Shown here: piece after piece, positions 17,700 through 24,387 of the stretch
Numbering within the stretch: position 1 is the first letter of the stretch
Layout: the number at the start of each line of letters is the position of its first letter
IMG/VR virus record: IMGVR_UViG_3300000116_009373
Location: 1-43,670 of that record
Origin: a virus
Length of the DNA: 43,670 nt
Reading direction: 5' to 3' (one strand)
Program-made: the position numbers and the translations under genes
Notes under the pieces: model-generated
Databases searched by the model: none
Told to the model about the DNA's origin: nothing
What the model saw: only the letters and a program-made list of their open reading frames with translations

Positions 17700-17715
17700 C
17701 GAATTACACTTTTTA

Positions 17716-18657
17716 TTACTCTAATATAAAAAACTTTTCATCGGGAGCCAAACTTGCTCCACATAAATTTCGATCTTTTCCAAAATCACACCAGTCACAC
17801 GGTTTACCTATTTTTTTTTCAAAATCTCTATCTATAGGATTTCCTTCAGGAGTATAACATTCTTCAATAAAAGATACAAAATCATCATTTGCTTCTTTTA
17901 AACGTTTTTTATTATCAACTGGTCTGAAGTTTTGGACACGATATGCTTGATGGGGAGACATTAAGTTCTCATCATCAAAATCTAATACTTTTCTTTTTAC
18001 AATATAAAATTCAACTTTTATTTTATCTTTAGGTACTTTAAATAATTCAGAATAATAATTTTTATACAGATATAATTGTTGATGTTTGGTAACATCTCCC
18101 TTTTCCCATTTAGACCAACCTTTTGTTGATGTTTTAATATCAAAAATAGTATATTCTTCACTTCTTTTATCAAAAACAACTAGATCTATATAACCCATAT
18201 ATTTAATATTAGGTCTAGATTTGATTGGTTGTAAAACAAGTGGAACTTCTATACCTTTTAATTGTTGTTTACGTTTTGAAAAATACATTTTTCTACCACG
18301 TTTGTGTTTTTTAAACCAATCAATAATAGCAATACCATCTTGATAAAACTCCATTAATTGTTCCTGAGTGGCAAAATGGCCGTGTTTTTTCTTATATTTA
18401 GAATATTCTTCACTCATTTTATCTCTAAAAAAACCATGGAGATTTAATTCATCTGCCTTTTTAGCAGTGGAATCAAACATAGTTTGAAGATAATGTTGTA
18501 AAGCTTCATGCATAGCGGTACCAAACACAAAATGCATGTTAGGCGTTTTGTCTTTATGTCCTTTTACATATTGCAAATACCATTTATGAGGACACGATTT
18601 ATACATCGAATACTGTGAAAATGATACAACTTTATCTTTTGCGTAATTTATTTCCAT
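17716..18657 (-). CDS. PD-(D/E)XK nuclease, RecB/Cas4-like, with Cys cluster
   Basis: Nuclease-fold protein, 313 aa. The N-terminal FSQYSMYKSCPHKWYL with FGTAMHEALQ is the typical RecB-family opening. The active site is D158 (GYIDLV) and D173-I-K175 (FDIKTS). Cysteines C22, C287, C290 and C299 are arranged as in Cas4 and AddB, where one early and three late cysteines hold a 4Fe-4S cluster. It should cut or resect DNA, in replication, recombination or host DNA breakdown. It overlaps the DUF1599-like gene by ten bases and is near the clamp loader genes. Confidence 0.8.
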   Translation of the reverse strand: MEINYAKDKVVSFSQYSMYKSCPHKWYLQYVKGHKDKTPNMHFVFGTAMHEALQHYLQTMFDSTAKKADELNLHGFFRDKMSEEYSKYKKKHGHFATQEQLMEFYQDGIAIIDWFKKHKRGRKMYFSKRKQQLKGIEVPLVLQPIKSRPNIKYMGYIDLVVFDKRSEEYTIFDIKTSTKGWSKWEKGDVTKHQQLYLYKNYYSELFKVPKDKIKVEFYIVKRKVLDFDDENLMSPHQAYRVQNFRPVDNKKRLKEANDDFVSFIEECYTPEGNPIDRDFEKKIGKPCDWCDFGKDRNLCGASLAPDEKFFILE

Positions 18658-19061
18658 TTATCTTTTCCAAGAAGTATACCTATTATTCCATAATTAGCTA
18701 TATCAATAAAAGTATCTTCTAAAGATTCATTTTCAACATAACTTTTACCGTTTTTAAGGAGGTTCTTTAAACGATTTATTTTATCATTTAATCTAATTTG
18801 AATACCCTGAAGAGCATATTTTTTATCTTCTAGAGATTCTAGGTTTCCACCTAATGCAATATTTCCCAAACCGTAATCCATCATTTTTTTAGAAAATAAA
18901 TTATAAAGTTCTTTTTGAGCATTAGTAAATTCTTGCTCAATTATTGGAAAAGTTTCTTTAAAATCAGAAGATGCTAAAGCATCCTCAACTTTTTCTTTAT
19001 AATTGGGTACTTTAGGTGCAGTACTATCCATGGTATAGAATTTTGATAAGGAATCACTCAT
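18648..19061 (-). CDS. DUF1599 / Nmad1-like protein
   Basis: The C-terminal half matches the DUF1599 pattern: KKMMDYGLGN, then an LNDKINRLKNLL helix, then ESLEDTFIDIANYGIIG. This family has been proposed, by comparative genomics, to be associated with nucleotide modification in phages (Nmad1); its chemistry has not been shown to my knowledge. The N-terminal 60 residues are specific to this protein. It lies between the nuclease and a small gene of the clamp-loader group. Given the 7-deazaguanine genes elsewhere, a link to modified nucleotides is of interest. Confidence 0.65.
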   Translation of the reverse strand: MSDSLSKFYTMDSTAPKVPNYKEKVEDALASSDFKETFPIIEQEFTNAQKELYNLFSKKMMDYGLGNIALGGNLESLEDKKYALQGIQIRLNDKINRLKNLLKNGKSYVENESLEDTFIDIANYGIIGILLGKDKWK

Positions 19062-19284
19062 TGATTATGGATTTTGAATTTGAAAAATATTTTTCTAATA
19101 TTATAATTTTATCATTAGCGTCTACTAACATAATTAGGGCATCATTAGCATTTTTATAAAAATCTTCTGTTGAATGATCACCAATACCTGCTGGGTGTTC
19201 AGAAAGTAGATTAAGAGTTAGTAATGCCTTTTCTTTTTCAGATACAGCCTGTGACATTAACATAGAATAAAGTTCAGGTTTCAT
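19054..19284 (-). CDS. Hypothetical protein, 76 aa
   Basis: Small helical protein with no catalytic motif. A HPAGIGDHSTEDFYKNA segment in the middle is followed by a long helix ending near LEKYFS. It overlaps both neighbours (eight and four bases), which supports it as a real gene. Function is unknown; position puts it with the clamp-loader operon. Confidence 0.65.
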   Translation of the reverse strand: MKPELYSMLMSQAVSEKEKALLTLNLLSEHPAGIGDHSTEDFYKNANDALIMLVDANDKIIILEKYFSNSKSIINE

Positions 19285-19688
19285 TTTAGTAATTTTTTAA
19301 TTTGTTTATCGTCTATATTTAGGTTTTGGAGTATTAATTTTTTAAAATCAACTCCAAGTAAATCATAACTATCTATTATTTCACGTTTGCTTAGTTTTAG
19401 ATGTTTTGACAGAATATCAATTAAATCTTTATTTAAAGATGTTTTTTTAGGTTTAATGTATCTAAAAAATGTCTTTTTCTTAGGAATCAATCGACAATAA
19501 TAATTGTAAAGAGAACTTTTGGGTAATGTATATTTTTGGATTAAATTAACTGTGTCAATATGTTCATGTTTCATACTAATAAAACGATTCATCATATAGG
19601 GATTAAAAGCATCTTGATCCTCTTTTGTAAAAGAAGACCAATCACTTTTATTATAACTAATTTCGTTAAGCCAATCAAATATATTCAC
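19281..19688 (-). CDS. 62: Clamp loader small subunit, gp62-like
   Basis: Partner of gp44 in loading the sliding clamp. The N-terminus FDWLNEISYNKSDW and the FNPYMMNRFISM segment near residue 30 are like those of gp62 proteins from T4-like marine phages; T4 gp62 itself is longer (187 aa against 135 here). Location two genes after gp44 supports the call. The start is a GTG at 19688 that overlaps the TAG of the upstream 74-aa gene; no in-frame ATG is available before conserved sequence. Confidence 0.7.
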   Translation of the reverse strand: MNIFDWLNEISYNKSDWSSFTKEDQDAFNPYMMNRFISMKHEHIDTVNLIQKYTLPKSSLYNYYCRLIPKKKTFFRYIKPKKTSLNKDLIDILSKHLKLSKREIIDSYDLLGVDFKKLILQNLNIDDKQIKKLLK

Positions 19689-19912
19689 TACTTATACTCT
19701 TCTCTTAGTTCTTTAGGAATTGTGTCTTCTAAAATAGTTCCAGTTTCGGGATCATAAAAGATTGGAATTGGGATTAAACCGTCTTCACTTGTTCCTGTAA
19801 CAAATTTGGAAATTCTACGTAAAATAACTCCAGATTGCCATATTTTACCTCCACTTGGAAGATCTACAGCAGTTGTTTTAGATAAATCTAAGTTTTGTTG
19901 TTGTTGTTGCAT
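19688..19912 (-). CDS. Conserved small protein between clamp-loader genes, 74 aa
   Basis: Begins with a run of five glutamines after the start Met, then a compact beta-rich region containing DLPSGGKIWQSGVILRRIS and DPETGTILEDTIP. No enzyme motif is seen. It sits exactly between gp44 and gp62 with overlapping stop/start codons on both sides, so it is translated with the clamp loader. It may be a structural or accessory protein; the function is unknown. Confidence 0.65.
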   Translation of the reverse strand: MQQQQQNLDLSKTTAVDLPSGGKIWQSGVILRRISKFVTGTSEDGLIPIPIFYDPETGTILEDTIPKELREEYK

Positions 19913-20832
19913 TAAAATGGTTTTAATAAATTAGCGATACATCCCATAAAATTTACTTCTTTATCCGGAGCCATCACGGATTGGTATTGAGATTCAGCAA
20001 TAATAACTGTACCTAATACTGGGTTATGGAATGAATCTAAGTTTTCGAATAGGGCTCTATAAAGTTCATTATAGTCTCTAACATTTGAATCAGCAACTAG
20101 TTGCCTTATTTGATTAAATGTTTTACTATCATTAGATTTAATTAGATCAACTATTTGATCTGTATATTGTTTTTGATTAACAATATCTTTATTTAATTGT
20201 AAAAATTTACCTGATGGATCATGGATAATACATGATTGTAATAAATTTAATGTTTTACGAATATCAGGGTATGTTTTGTTTACAATTTCTACAATATCAG
20301 CTGGTGCATTGTTACATACTTCTGATTGAAGAATAGTTGAACATCTTTTAGCTACTTCTGATTTAGAAGGGGGTAATATTTCAAATACAGATGTTCTAGA
20401 TTGTATTGGATCTATTATACGTTCAACATAATTGCAAGTAAATATAAAACGCGTTGTTCTAGAAAACGTTTCAATTACGTTACGTAATGCTGCTTGTGCG
20501 TTGATCGTTAAGAAATCAGCTTCATCCATTATAACCACCTTTAAGGTGCGGAATGTCGCGGCAGAAGCGAATGATTTAACCTTTTCTCTAATAGTTTCTA
20601 TACCGTTTTCATCAGAACAGTTAATATAAAGATCATCAACATCTAAATTAGCTACAATTAACTTAGCAGCAGTCGTTTTACCAGTTCCTGCAGGGCCATG
20701 TAATAAAATATGAGGAATATCTTGCTGTTCAATCCAAGTATTTAAACTTGATTTGAATACTTCATTTCCAATATAATCAACAGGATCTGTAGGACGAAAA
20801 CGTTCTGTAAATAGAGTATGTTCTTTTATCAT
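19912..20832 (-). CDS. 44: Clamp loader ATPase, gp44
   Basis: RFC/gp44-type AAA+ ATPase that opens and loads the gp45 clamp. Walker A is GPAGTGKTT near residue 46, Walker B is VVIMDEAD near residue 98, sensor 1 is FIFTCNY, and the trans-acting arginine is in QSRTSVFE. Length of 306 aa is close to T4 gp44 (319). It heads an operon continuing with the 74-aa protein and gp62, preceded by a 48-base gap with a GTATATTAAC element. A weak AAGG precedes the ATG. Confidence 0.92.
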   Translation of the reverse strand: MIKEHTLFTERFRPTDPVDYIGNEVFKSSLNTWIEQQDIPHILLHGPAGTGKTTAAKLIVANLDVDDLYINCSDENGIETIREKVKSFASAATFRTLKVVIMDEADFLTINAQAALRNVIETFSRTTRFIFTCNYVERIIDPIQSRTSVFEILPPSKSEVAKRCSTILQSEVCNNAPADIVEIVNKTYPDIRKTLNLLQSCIIHDPSGKFLQLNKDIVNQKQYTDQIVDLIKSNDSKTFNQIRQLVADSNVRDYNELYRALFENLDSFHNPVLGTVIIAESQYQSVMAPDKEVNFMGCIANLLKPF

Positions 20833-20847
20833 GTAACCTTAATTTAT

Positions 20848-20859
20848 GTTAATATACAA
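20848..20859 (-). promoter_or_regulatory. TTGTATATTAAC element before gp44
   Basis: Minus strand reads TTGTATATTAAC about 16 bases before the gp44 start, right after a CTTCCCCATTTTTT stretch (20862-20875) that resembles the 3' half of the terminator at 21328. It is placed as a promoter for the clamp-loader operon would be. The motif is a divergent copy of the TATATTTA element seen elsewhere. Confidence 0.3.
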
Positions 20860-20880
20860 ATAAAAAATGGGGAAGCCAAA

Positions 20881-21303
20881 TTAATAACCATACTTAGTAT
20901 GATAATTTCTATGATCTTCTTTTGTTAAGGGTATAGTATTAGTGTAATGGTAGTTTTGGTTTTCGTTTAAGGGCTCTACATGATGTATTTGCCAATAAGT
21001 CCCAAAATTATCCCAATTCATGTCTCTATACCAATGTTTTTCTAAATGTAATTGCCATTCACTTAATTCACATCCTAATTCTTCTCTCCAAGTTTTGCCC
21101 TTAGTGTAAATACCGAGTTTAACATTTAAATTAAACCTGACTGCTAGAATAGATCTAAGTCTATTTACAGGAAGTAAATTACGTTTTTTACTATGTAAAT
21201 AGCTACATGATCTACACTTAGTACTTAATTTATCCTTACGTGTTTTGTCTTTAGTATATTCTGTTAATGGTTTATCTACTTTACATTTAATACATTTTTT
21301 CAT
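20881..21303 (-). CDS. HNH endonuclease, free-standing
   Basis: Small endonuclease of 140 aa. The N-terminal zinc ribbon has CIKC at residues 4-7 and a second CRSC pair near residue 30. The C-terminal HNH-type site is in WQIHHVEPL and IPLTKEDHRNYH. Free-standing HNH genes of this size are typical homing endonucleases in T4-like phages. It is placed alone between the H1-like gene's terminator and the gp44 operon, each side having similar short AT-rich sequence, which fits insertion of a mobile gene in an intergenic space. Confidence 0.8.
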   Translation of the reverse strand: MKKCIKCKVDKPLTEYTKDKTRKDKLSTKCRSCSYLHSKKRNLLPVNRLRSILAVRFNLNVKLGIYTKGKTWREELGCELSEWQLHLEKHWYRDMNWDNFGTYWQIHHVEPLNENQNYHYTNTIPLTKEDHRNYHTKYGY

Positions 21304-21316
21304 ATTGTTTATTTTG

Positions 21317-21327
21317 TTATAAATATG
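21317..21327 (-). promoter_or_regulatory. CATATTTATAA element before the HNH gene
   Basis: Minus strand CATATTTATAA follows directly after the T-tract of the terminator and precedes the HNH start by about 14 bases. It matches the recurrent motif of this window. It could drive the HNH gene separately. Confidence 0.3.
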
Positions 21328-21361
21328 AAAAAAAATGGGGGAGCATAAAAAACTCCCCCAT
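21328..21361 (-). terminator. Rho-independent terminator after the H1-like gene
   Basis: In the minus-strand transcript a nine-base-pair perfect stem (ATGGGGGAG with CTCCCCCAT) closes a nine-base loop and is followed by eight T residues. It begins six bases after the stop of the H1-like gene. It should end the groES-groEL-H1 transcript and is the strongest terminator in the window. Confidence 0.9.
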
Positions 21362-21367
21362 AATTAA

Positions 21368-21535
21368 CTACTTGCTTTCTGCAACCGAAGCCTTACGATA
21401 ATCTGTAACTAGCTTTTTAATTGAACCAATTGCTTTTCTAGCTCTTTGCTGAGAAGCTTTGGTGGTACCGCCATTTTCAATTGTGAACGTTTCATACAAT
21501 GTGTTGATTTGTTCGAAAATTTCTTGTTTACTCAT
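21368..21535 (-). CDS. Histone H1-like small protein, 55 aa
   Basis: A short gene between groEL and the terminator: ATG at 21535, TAG at 21368. The protein is basic in its second half, with KASQQRARKAIGSIKK followed by DYRKASVAESK. The pattern of a short helix, then ARARKA-type helix, and a C-terminus ending in RK-S-V-ES-K is that of the Hc1/histone H1-like proteins encoded by flavobacteria, from memory of the family. It probably binds DNA, perhaps to pack the viral genome or alter the host nucleoid. Absence of the lysine/alanine-rich tail of chlamydial Hc1 should be noted. Confidence 0.65.
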   Translation of the reverse strand: MSKQEIFEQINTLYETFTIENGGTTKASQQRARKAIGSIKKLVTDYRKASVAESK

Positions 21536-21560
21536 TTTTTTCATTTTAATTAATTAATAT

Positions 21561-23204
21561 TTACATCATTCCCTCCATTGGGTTTGGTGTTTCTTTTTTA
21601 TCCTCTCTTTTTTCATATACTACTGATTCGGTGGTAAGGATAGTACCGGCAATTGAAGCAGCATTTTCTAATGCAATACGTGTAACTTTTTTAGGATCAA
21701 TTATACCTAATTTTTTAAAGTCTACTATAGTTAAATCTTTATAATCTAACCCTTTCCACGTATTGTTTTTAGTATTTAATAGGTTATAGGAAGCAAATCT
21801 TACATTATTTTCCTCATGACCAGCATTTGTTAAAATTCTAACAAAAGGTTCTTGAATAGCTTGTCGTACAATATTTTTACCAATAGCTATATCACCATTT
21901 GCAGCGATAAATCTATCTAATCTATTGGAAGCTTGTAATAAAGCAACACCACCTCCAGCTATAATACCTTCGTCTAGGGCAGCTTTAGTAGCAAATAATG
22001 CATCTTCAACTCTATCTTTTTTTTCTTTAATTTCTATTTCACTATTTCCACCTACATTAATAATAGCTACTCCACCAACTAGTTTACCTAATCTATCTTG
22101 TAGTTTTTCTTTTTCAAATGCTGATGATGCCTTTTCTAATTGAATTTTAATTTCTTCGGCTCTTAATGAAATAGCTTCTTCATCTCCTTTACCATCTACA
22201 ACAGTAGTTTTGTCTTTAGTAATATTTGTAGTTCTTGCTTTACCTAATAACTCACTAAATTGTATAGGTTGTAGTTTATCTAATTTATGTCCTTTATCTT
22301 TAGAAATTACTTGACCACCTGTTACAGTTGCTAAATCTTCTAAAGCCATTGTTCTACGATCACCAAAATCAGGTGCTTTTACAGCAACAACATCAATAGT
22401 TCCTCTCATTTTATTAACAATAAGAGTAGCTAATGCTTCCCCATCAATATCTTCAGCAACTATTAATAATGATTTAGATTCACTACTTACTTTGTTTAAA
22501 ACATTAAGTAATTCTGATGCTTGAGTAATACGACCATCATATATAAGAACATAAGGTTCATTTAATACAGCTGACATTGTATTGTTATCAGTAACAAAAT
22601 ATGGAGATTTAAAACCTCTTTCAAATTGCATTCCTTCAACTACTTCTAAAGAAGTATCACCTGATTTAGATTCCTCTATAGCTACAACTCCCTCACGTCC
22701 TACTTTATCTAAAGCAGTAGCAATTAAGTTTCCTATTTCAGTATCGTTATTTCCTGAAATTGTAGCTACTTCATTAATTTGGGCATCATCTGTAATTTCA
22801 GTTGAATTCTTTTTTAATTCTTCTACAACGGCAGCAACTGCTAAGTCAATACCTTTTTTAATATCTACAGGATTTGAACCATCATTAATCTGTTTAATAC
22901 CTTCTTCTAGCATAGTAGCAGCTAATAAAGTTGAAGTAGTAGTACCATCACCTACCTCATTCGCAGATTTAACAGATACTTTTTTAGCTAATTCAGCTCC
23001 TATTGATTCCGTTTGATCTTCTAATTCATTAAAGGCTTTAGCAACAGTTACTCCATCTTTAGTAACCTTAATTTCACCCATTTGGTCTTTAATTAGTACA
23101 GTTCTACCGGCAGGGCCTAAAGTAGAAGATACACTATTATTTAACTTTTGAACTCCTGCCAAAAGTTTATTTTTTAATTCTTTTCCGAAACTTGTTTCTG
23201 TCAT
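21561..23204 (-). CDS. groEL: Chaperonin GroEL (full length)
   Basis: Complete 547-aa chaperonin. The ATP-binding segment GDGTTTSTLLA, the apical-domain EGMQFERGFKSPYF segment, AVKAPDFGDRR, and the second nucleotide segment ending in EGIIAGGGVALL are intact, so ATPase activity is expected. The C-terminus ends in a short NPMEGMM instead of a long GGM repeat. It follows groES with one base between them, as in bacterial groESL operons. Most T4-like phages carry only the co-chaperonin (gp31) and use host GroEL, so a full viral GroEL is unusual. It probably folds capsid or other viral proteins. Preceded by no Shine-Dalgarno sequence. Confidence 0.96.
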   Translation of the reverse strand: MTETSFGKELKNKLLAGVQKLNNSVSSTLGPAGRTVLIKDQMGEIKVTKDGVTVAKAFNELEDQTESIGAELAKKVSVKSANEVGDGTTTSTLLAATMLEEGIKQINDGSNPVDIKKGIDLAVAAVVEELKKNSTEITDDAQINEVATISGNNDTEIGNLIATALDKVGREGVVAIEESKSGDTSLEVVEGMQFERGFKSPYFVTDNNTMSAVLNEPYVLIYDGRITQASELLNVLNKVSSESKSLLIVAEDIDGEALATLIVNKMRGTIDVVAVKAPDFGDRRTMALEDLATVTGGQVISKDKGHKLDKLQPIQFSELLGKARTTNITKDKTTVVDGKGDEEAISLRAEEIKIQLEKASSAFEKEKLQDRLGKLVGGVAIINVGGNSEIEIKEKKDRVEDALFATKAALDEGIIAGGGVALLQASNRLDRFIAANGDIAIGKNIVRQAIQEPFVRILTNAGHEENNVRFASYNLLNTKNNTWKGLDYKDLTIVDFKKLGIIDPKKVTRIALENAASIAGTILTTESVVYEKREDKKETPNPMEGMM

Positions 23205-23205
23205 G

Positions 23206-23499
23206 TTAGTCTTCTAAAATTGATAATATTGAACTTTGTGCTGTAATGTAGAATTCTTCTCCATCAACCGTTACTGTTTGGGCACCTAATTTTGGGATTA
23301 AAACTTTCATACCTACTTTTAATATTGAAGGAACGTCCTTACCTATATTAAAATTATAATATGGAGCTAAAGCTACTATTTCTCCCATTTCTGGTTTTTC
23401 TTTACCCATATCAGGAATAATAATATTACCTGACATCATTTCTTGTTCTTCTATGGGACGAAGAATAACGTTCCCATTTACTGGTTTTAATTTACTCAT
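23206..23499 (-). CDS. groES: Co-chaperonin GroES
   Basis: A 97-aa co-chaperonin of the standard bacterial size, not the longer T4 gp31 type. Its N-terminal VNGNVILRPIEEQE, the mobile loop around EMMSGNIIIPDMG, and the GEIVALAP strand are typical; the mobile-loop hydrophobic triplet that docks on GroEL is III. It is directly upstream of groEL, so the pair probably works together. It overlaps the 93-aa gene upstream by four bases. Confidence 0.93.
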   Translation of the reverse strand: MSKLKPVNGNVILRPIEEQEMMSGNIIIPDMGKEKPEMGEIVALAPYYNFNIGKDVPSILKVGMKVLIPKLGAQTVTVDGEEFYITAQSSILSILED

Positions 23500-23777
23500 T
23501 TTAAAATTGCTTGTTTTAGTTTTAGATGTGTTTCTTTAAATTCTTCAGCATATTCAGTTAAGGCATATGTCTTATCTTTTAACATTTGATGTTTTGCAAT
23601 TGCTAATATAGCATTGGGTAATTCTGTATGAAAACCAATGGTTTTATTTTTAACAGTATCTACCACATTAAAACTATACTCATCAATTGCGATCTTATAA
23701 TTCCCTAATAGGGGATCTTCGATAAATGTTGATTTGCCAGAACCTTTTGGTCGGCCTTTAAAATTAGGATTTGCCAT
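23496..23777 (-). CDS. Hypothetical protein with AT-hook-like N-terminus, 93 aa
   Basis: Begins with a GRPKGSGK segment like an AT-hook, followed by a beta-rich core and a C-terminal helix (HLKLKQAILK). It is the first gene of the chaperonin transcript, overlapping groES by four bases. A TATAAATA stretch and a CGTATATTCACG element lie just upstream. A DNA-binding role is possible; the function is unknown. Confidence 0.65.
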   Translation of the reverse strand: MANPNFKGRPKGSGKSTFIEDPLLGNYKIAIDEYSFNVVDTVKNKTIGFHTELPNAILAIAKHQMLKDKTYALTEYAEEFKETHLKLKQAILK

Positions 23778-23783
23778 AACGTT

Positions 23784-23810
23784 TATATTTATTTATACGT
23801 GAATATACGA
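23784..23810 (-). promoter_or_regulatory. Promoter-like region of the chaperonin operon
   Basis: Reading the minus strand, CGTATATTCACG is followed by TATAAATA, the latter identical to the T4 late-promoter core, within 40 bases of the start of the 93-aa gene. The 71-base gap (23778-23848) has no gene. This is the best-placed promoter for the groES-groEL-H1 transcript. Confidence 0.4.
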
Positions 23811-23832
23811 AAGATTATTTAAATAACCAAGT

Positions 23833-23842
23833 TCTAGGGCGA
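23833..23842. repeat. Inverted repeat, copy 1, flanking hsp20
   Basis: TCTAGGGCGA, whose exact reverse complement TCGCCCTAGA lies at 24351-24360. This copy is six bases downstream of the hsp20 stop codon. Ten-base perfect inverted repeats around a single gene may mark a transferred cassette or a pair of regulatory sites. These GC-rich words stand out in very AT-rich surroundings. Confidence 0.5.
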
Positions 23843-23848
23843 AGCTTT

Positions 23849-24289
23849 TTATTTAATTGTTAAGGTTTTAATACCTTTACCTTCTTTAAGAGGAACCATA
23901 ATAGTTAAAAGTCCATTTTTAAATGAAGGGATGGCTTTTGAAAGTTCAAATTTTGGATCAACTTTCCAACCTAAGTTAAATGATCGTTTTGCAATACCTC
24001 TATAAAGATATTCTAATCTTAACTCTTCTTGTAATTCCTCATCTTCAGAATTAACTTTTTTATTATAGTTAACTCTAAGTGTTTGACCTTCTACTAAAAT
24101 TTCGAGGTCATTTTTATCAATGCCAGTACAAGCAATCTCAAATGTGAGACCTTCTATGGTTTGATAAATATCTAAGGGGTGGGATAATTTAAGGTTTTGT
24201 TCTACAGGTCTGTAGTTACCTTCTTGTGTTAGAAAATTCCTAACTAATAAATCGAATGGTGTTCTTTCGAACAAATTTAATGTACTCAT
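23849..24289 (-). CDS. Small heat-shock protein Hsp20
   Basis: Alpha-crystallin domain protein of 146 aa. The N-terminal part is variable; the domain runs from about residue 45 (LDIYQTIEGLTFEIA) through an EILVEGQTLRV strand, and it ends with the conserved KNGLLTIMVPL motif (A/G-x-L class) and a C-terminal tail. Hsp20 holds unfolding proteins for refolding, here plausibly handing them to the neighbouring GroEL/GroES. It stands alone between two intergenic regions containing a ten-base inverted repeat. Hsp20 genes are common in T4-like cyanophages. Confidence 0.9.
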   Translation of the reverse strand: MSTLNLFERTPFDLLVRNFLTQEGNYRPVEQNLKLSHPLDIYQTIEGLTFEIACTGIDKNDLEILVEGQTLRVNYNKKVNSEDEELQEELRLEYLYRGIAKRSFNLGWKVDPKFELSKAIPSFKNGLLTIMVPLKEGKGIKTLTIK

Positions 24290-24350
24290 ATCATTTTATA
24301 TTGTGACGTCCTAAGATCGTCGGATTAATTATTAAAAAAAACATAACTGC

Positions 24351-24360
24351 TCGCCCTAGA
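24351..24360. repeat. Inverted repeat, copy 2, flanking hsp20
   Basis: TCGCCCTAGA, exact reverse complement of 23833-23842, located about 60 bases upstream of the hsp20 start. See copy 1. Confidence 0.5.
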
Positions 24361-24376
24361 GTCTCAGTCATTTGTC

Positions 24377-24387
24377 ATAAATATATA
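24377..24387 (-). promoter_or_regulatory. TATATTTAT promoter-like element before hsp20
   Basis: Minus strand TATATATTTATGAC directly follows the gp45 stop codon. A TTG lies about 16 bases further upstream, which is roughly the spacing of Bacteroidota -33/-7 promoters. It is a reasonable promoter for the hsp20 gene. The remaining 90-base gap to the hsp20 start holds only the inverted-repeat copy. Confidence 0.35.

Noticed and set aside
22582-23016. Plus-strand open frame of 144 codons opposite groEL
   Set aside because: It is the antisense of a highly conserved chaperonin; the composition follows the groEL codons and there is no independent start context or motif.
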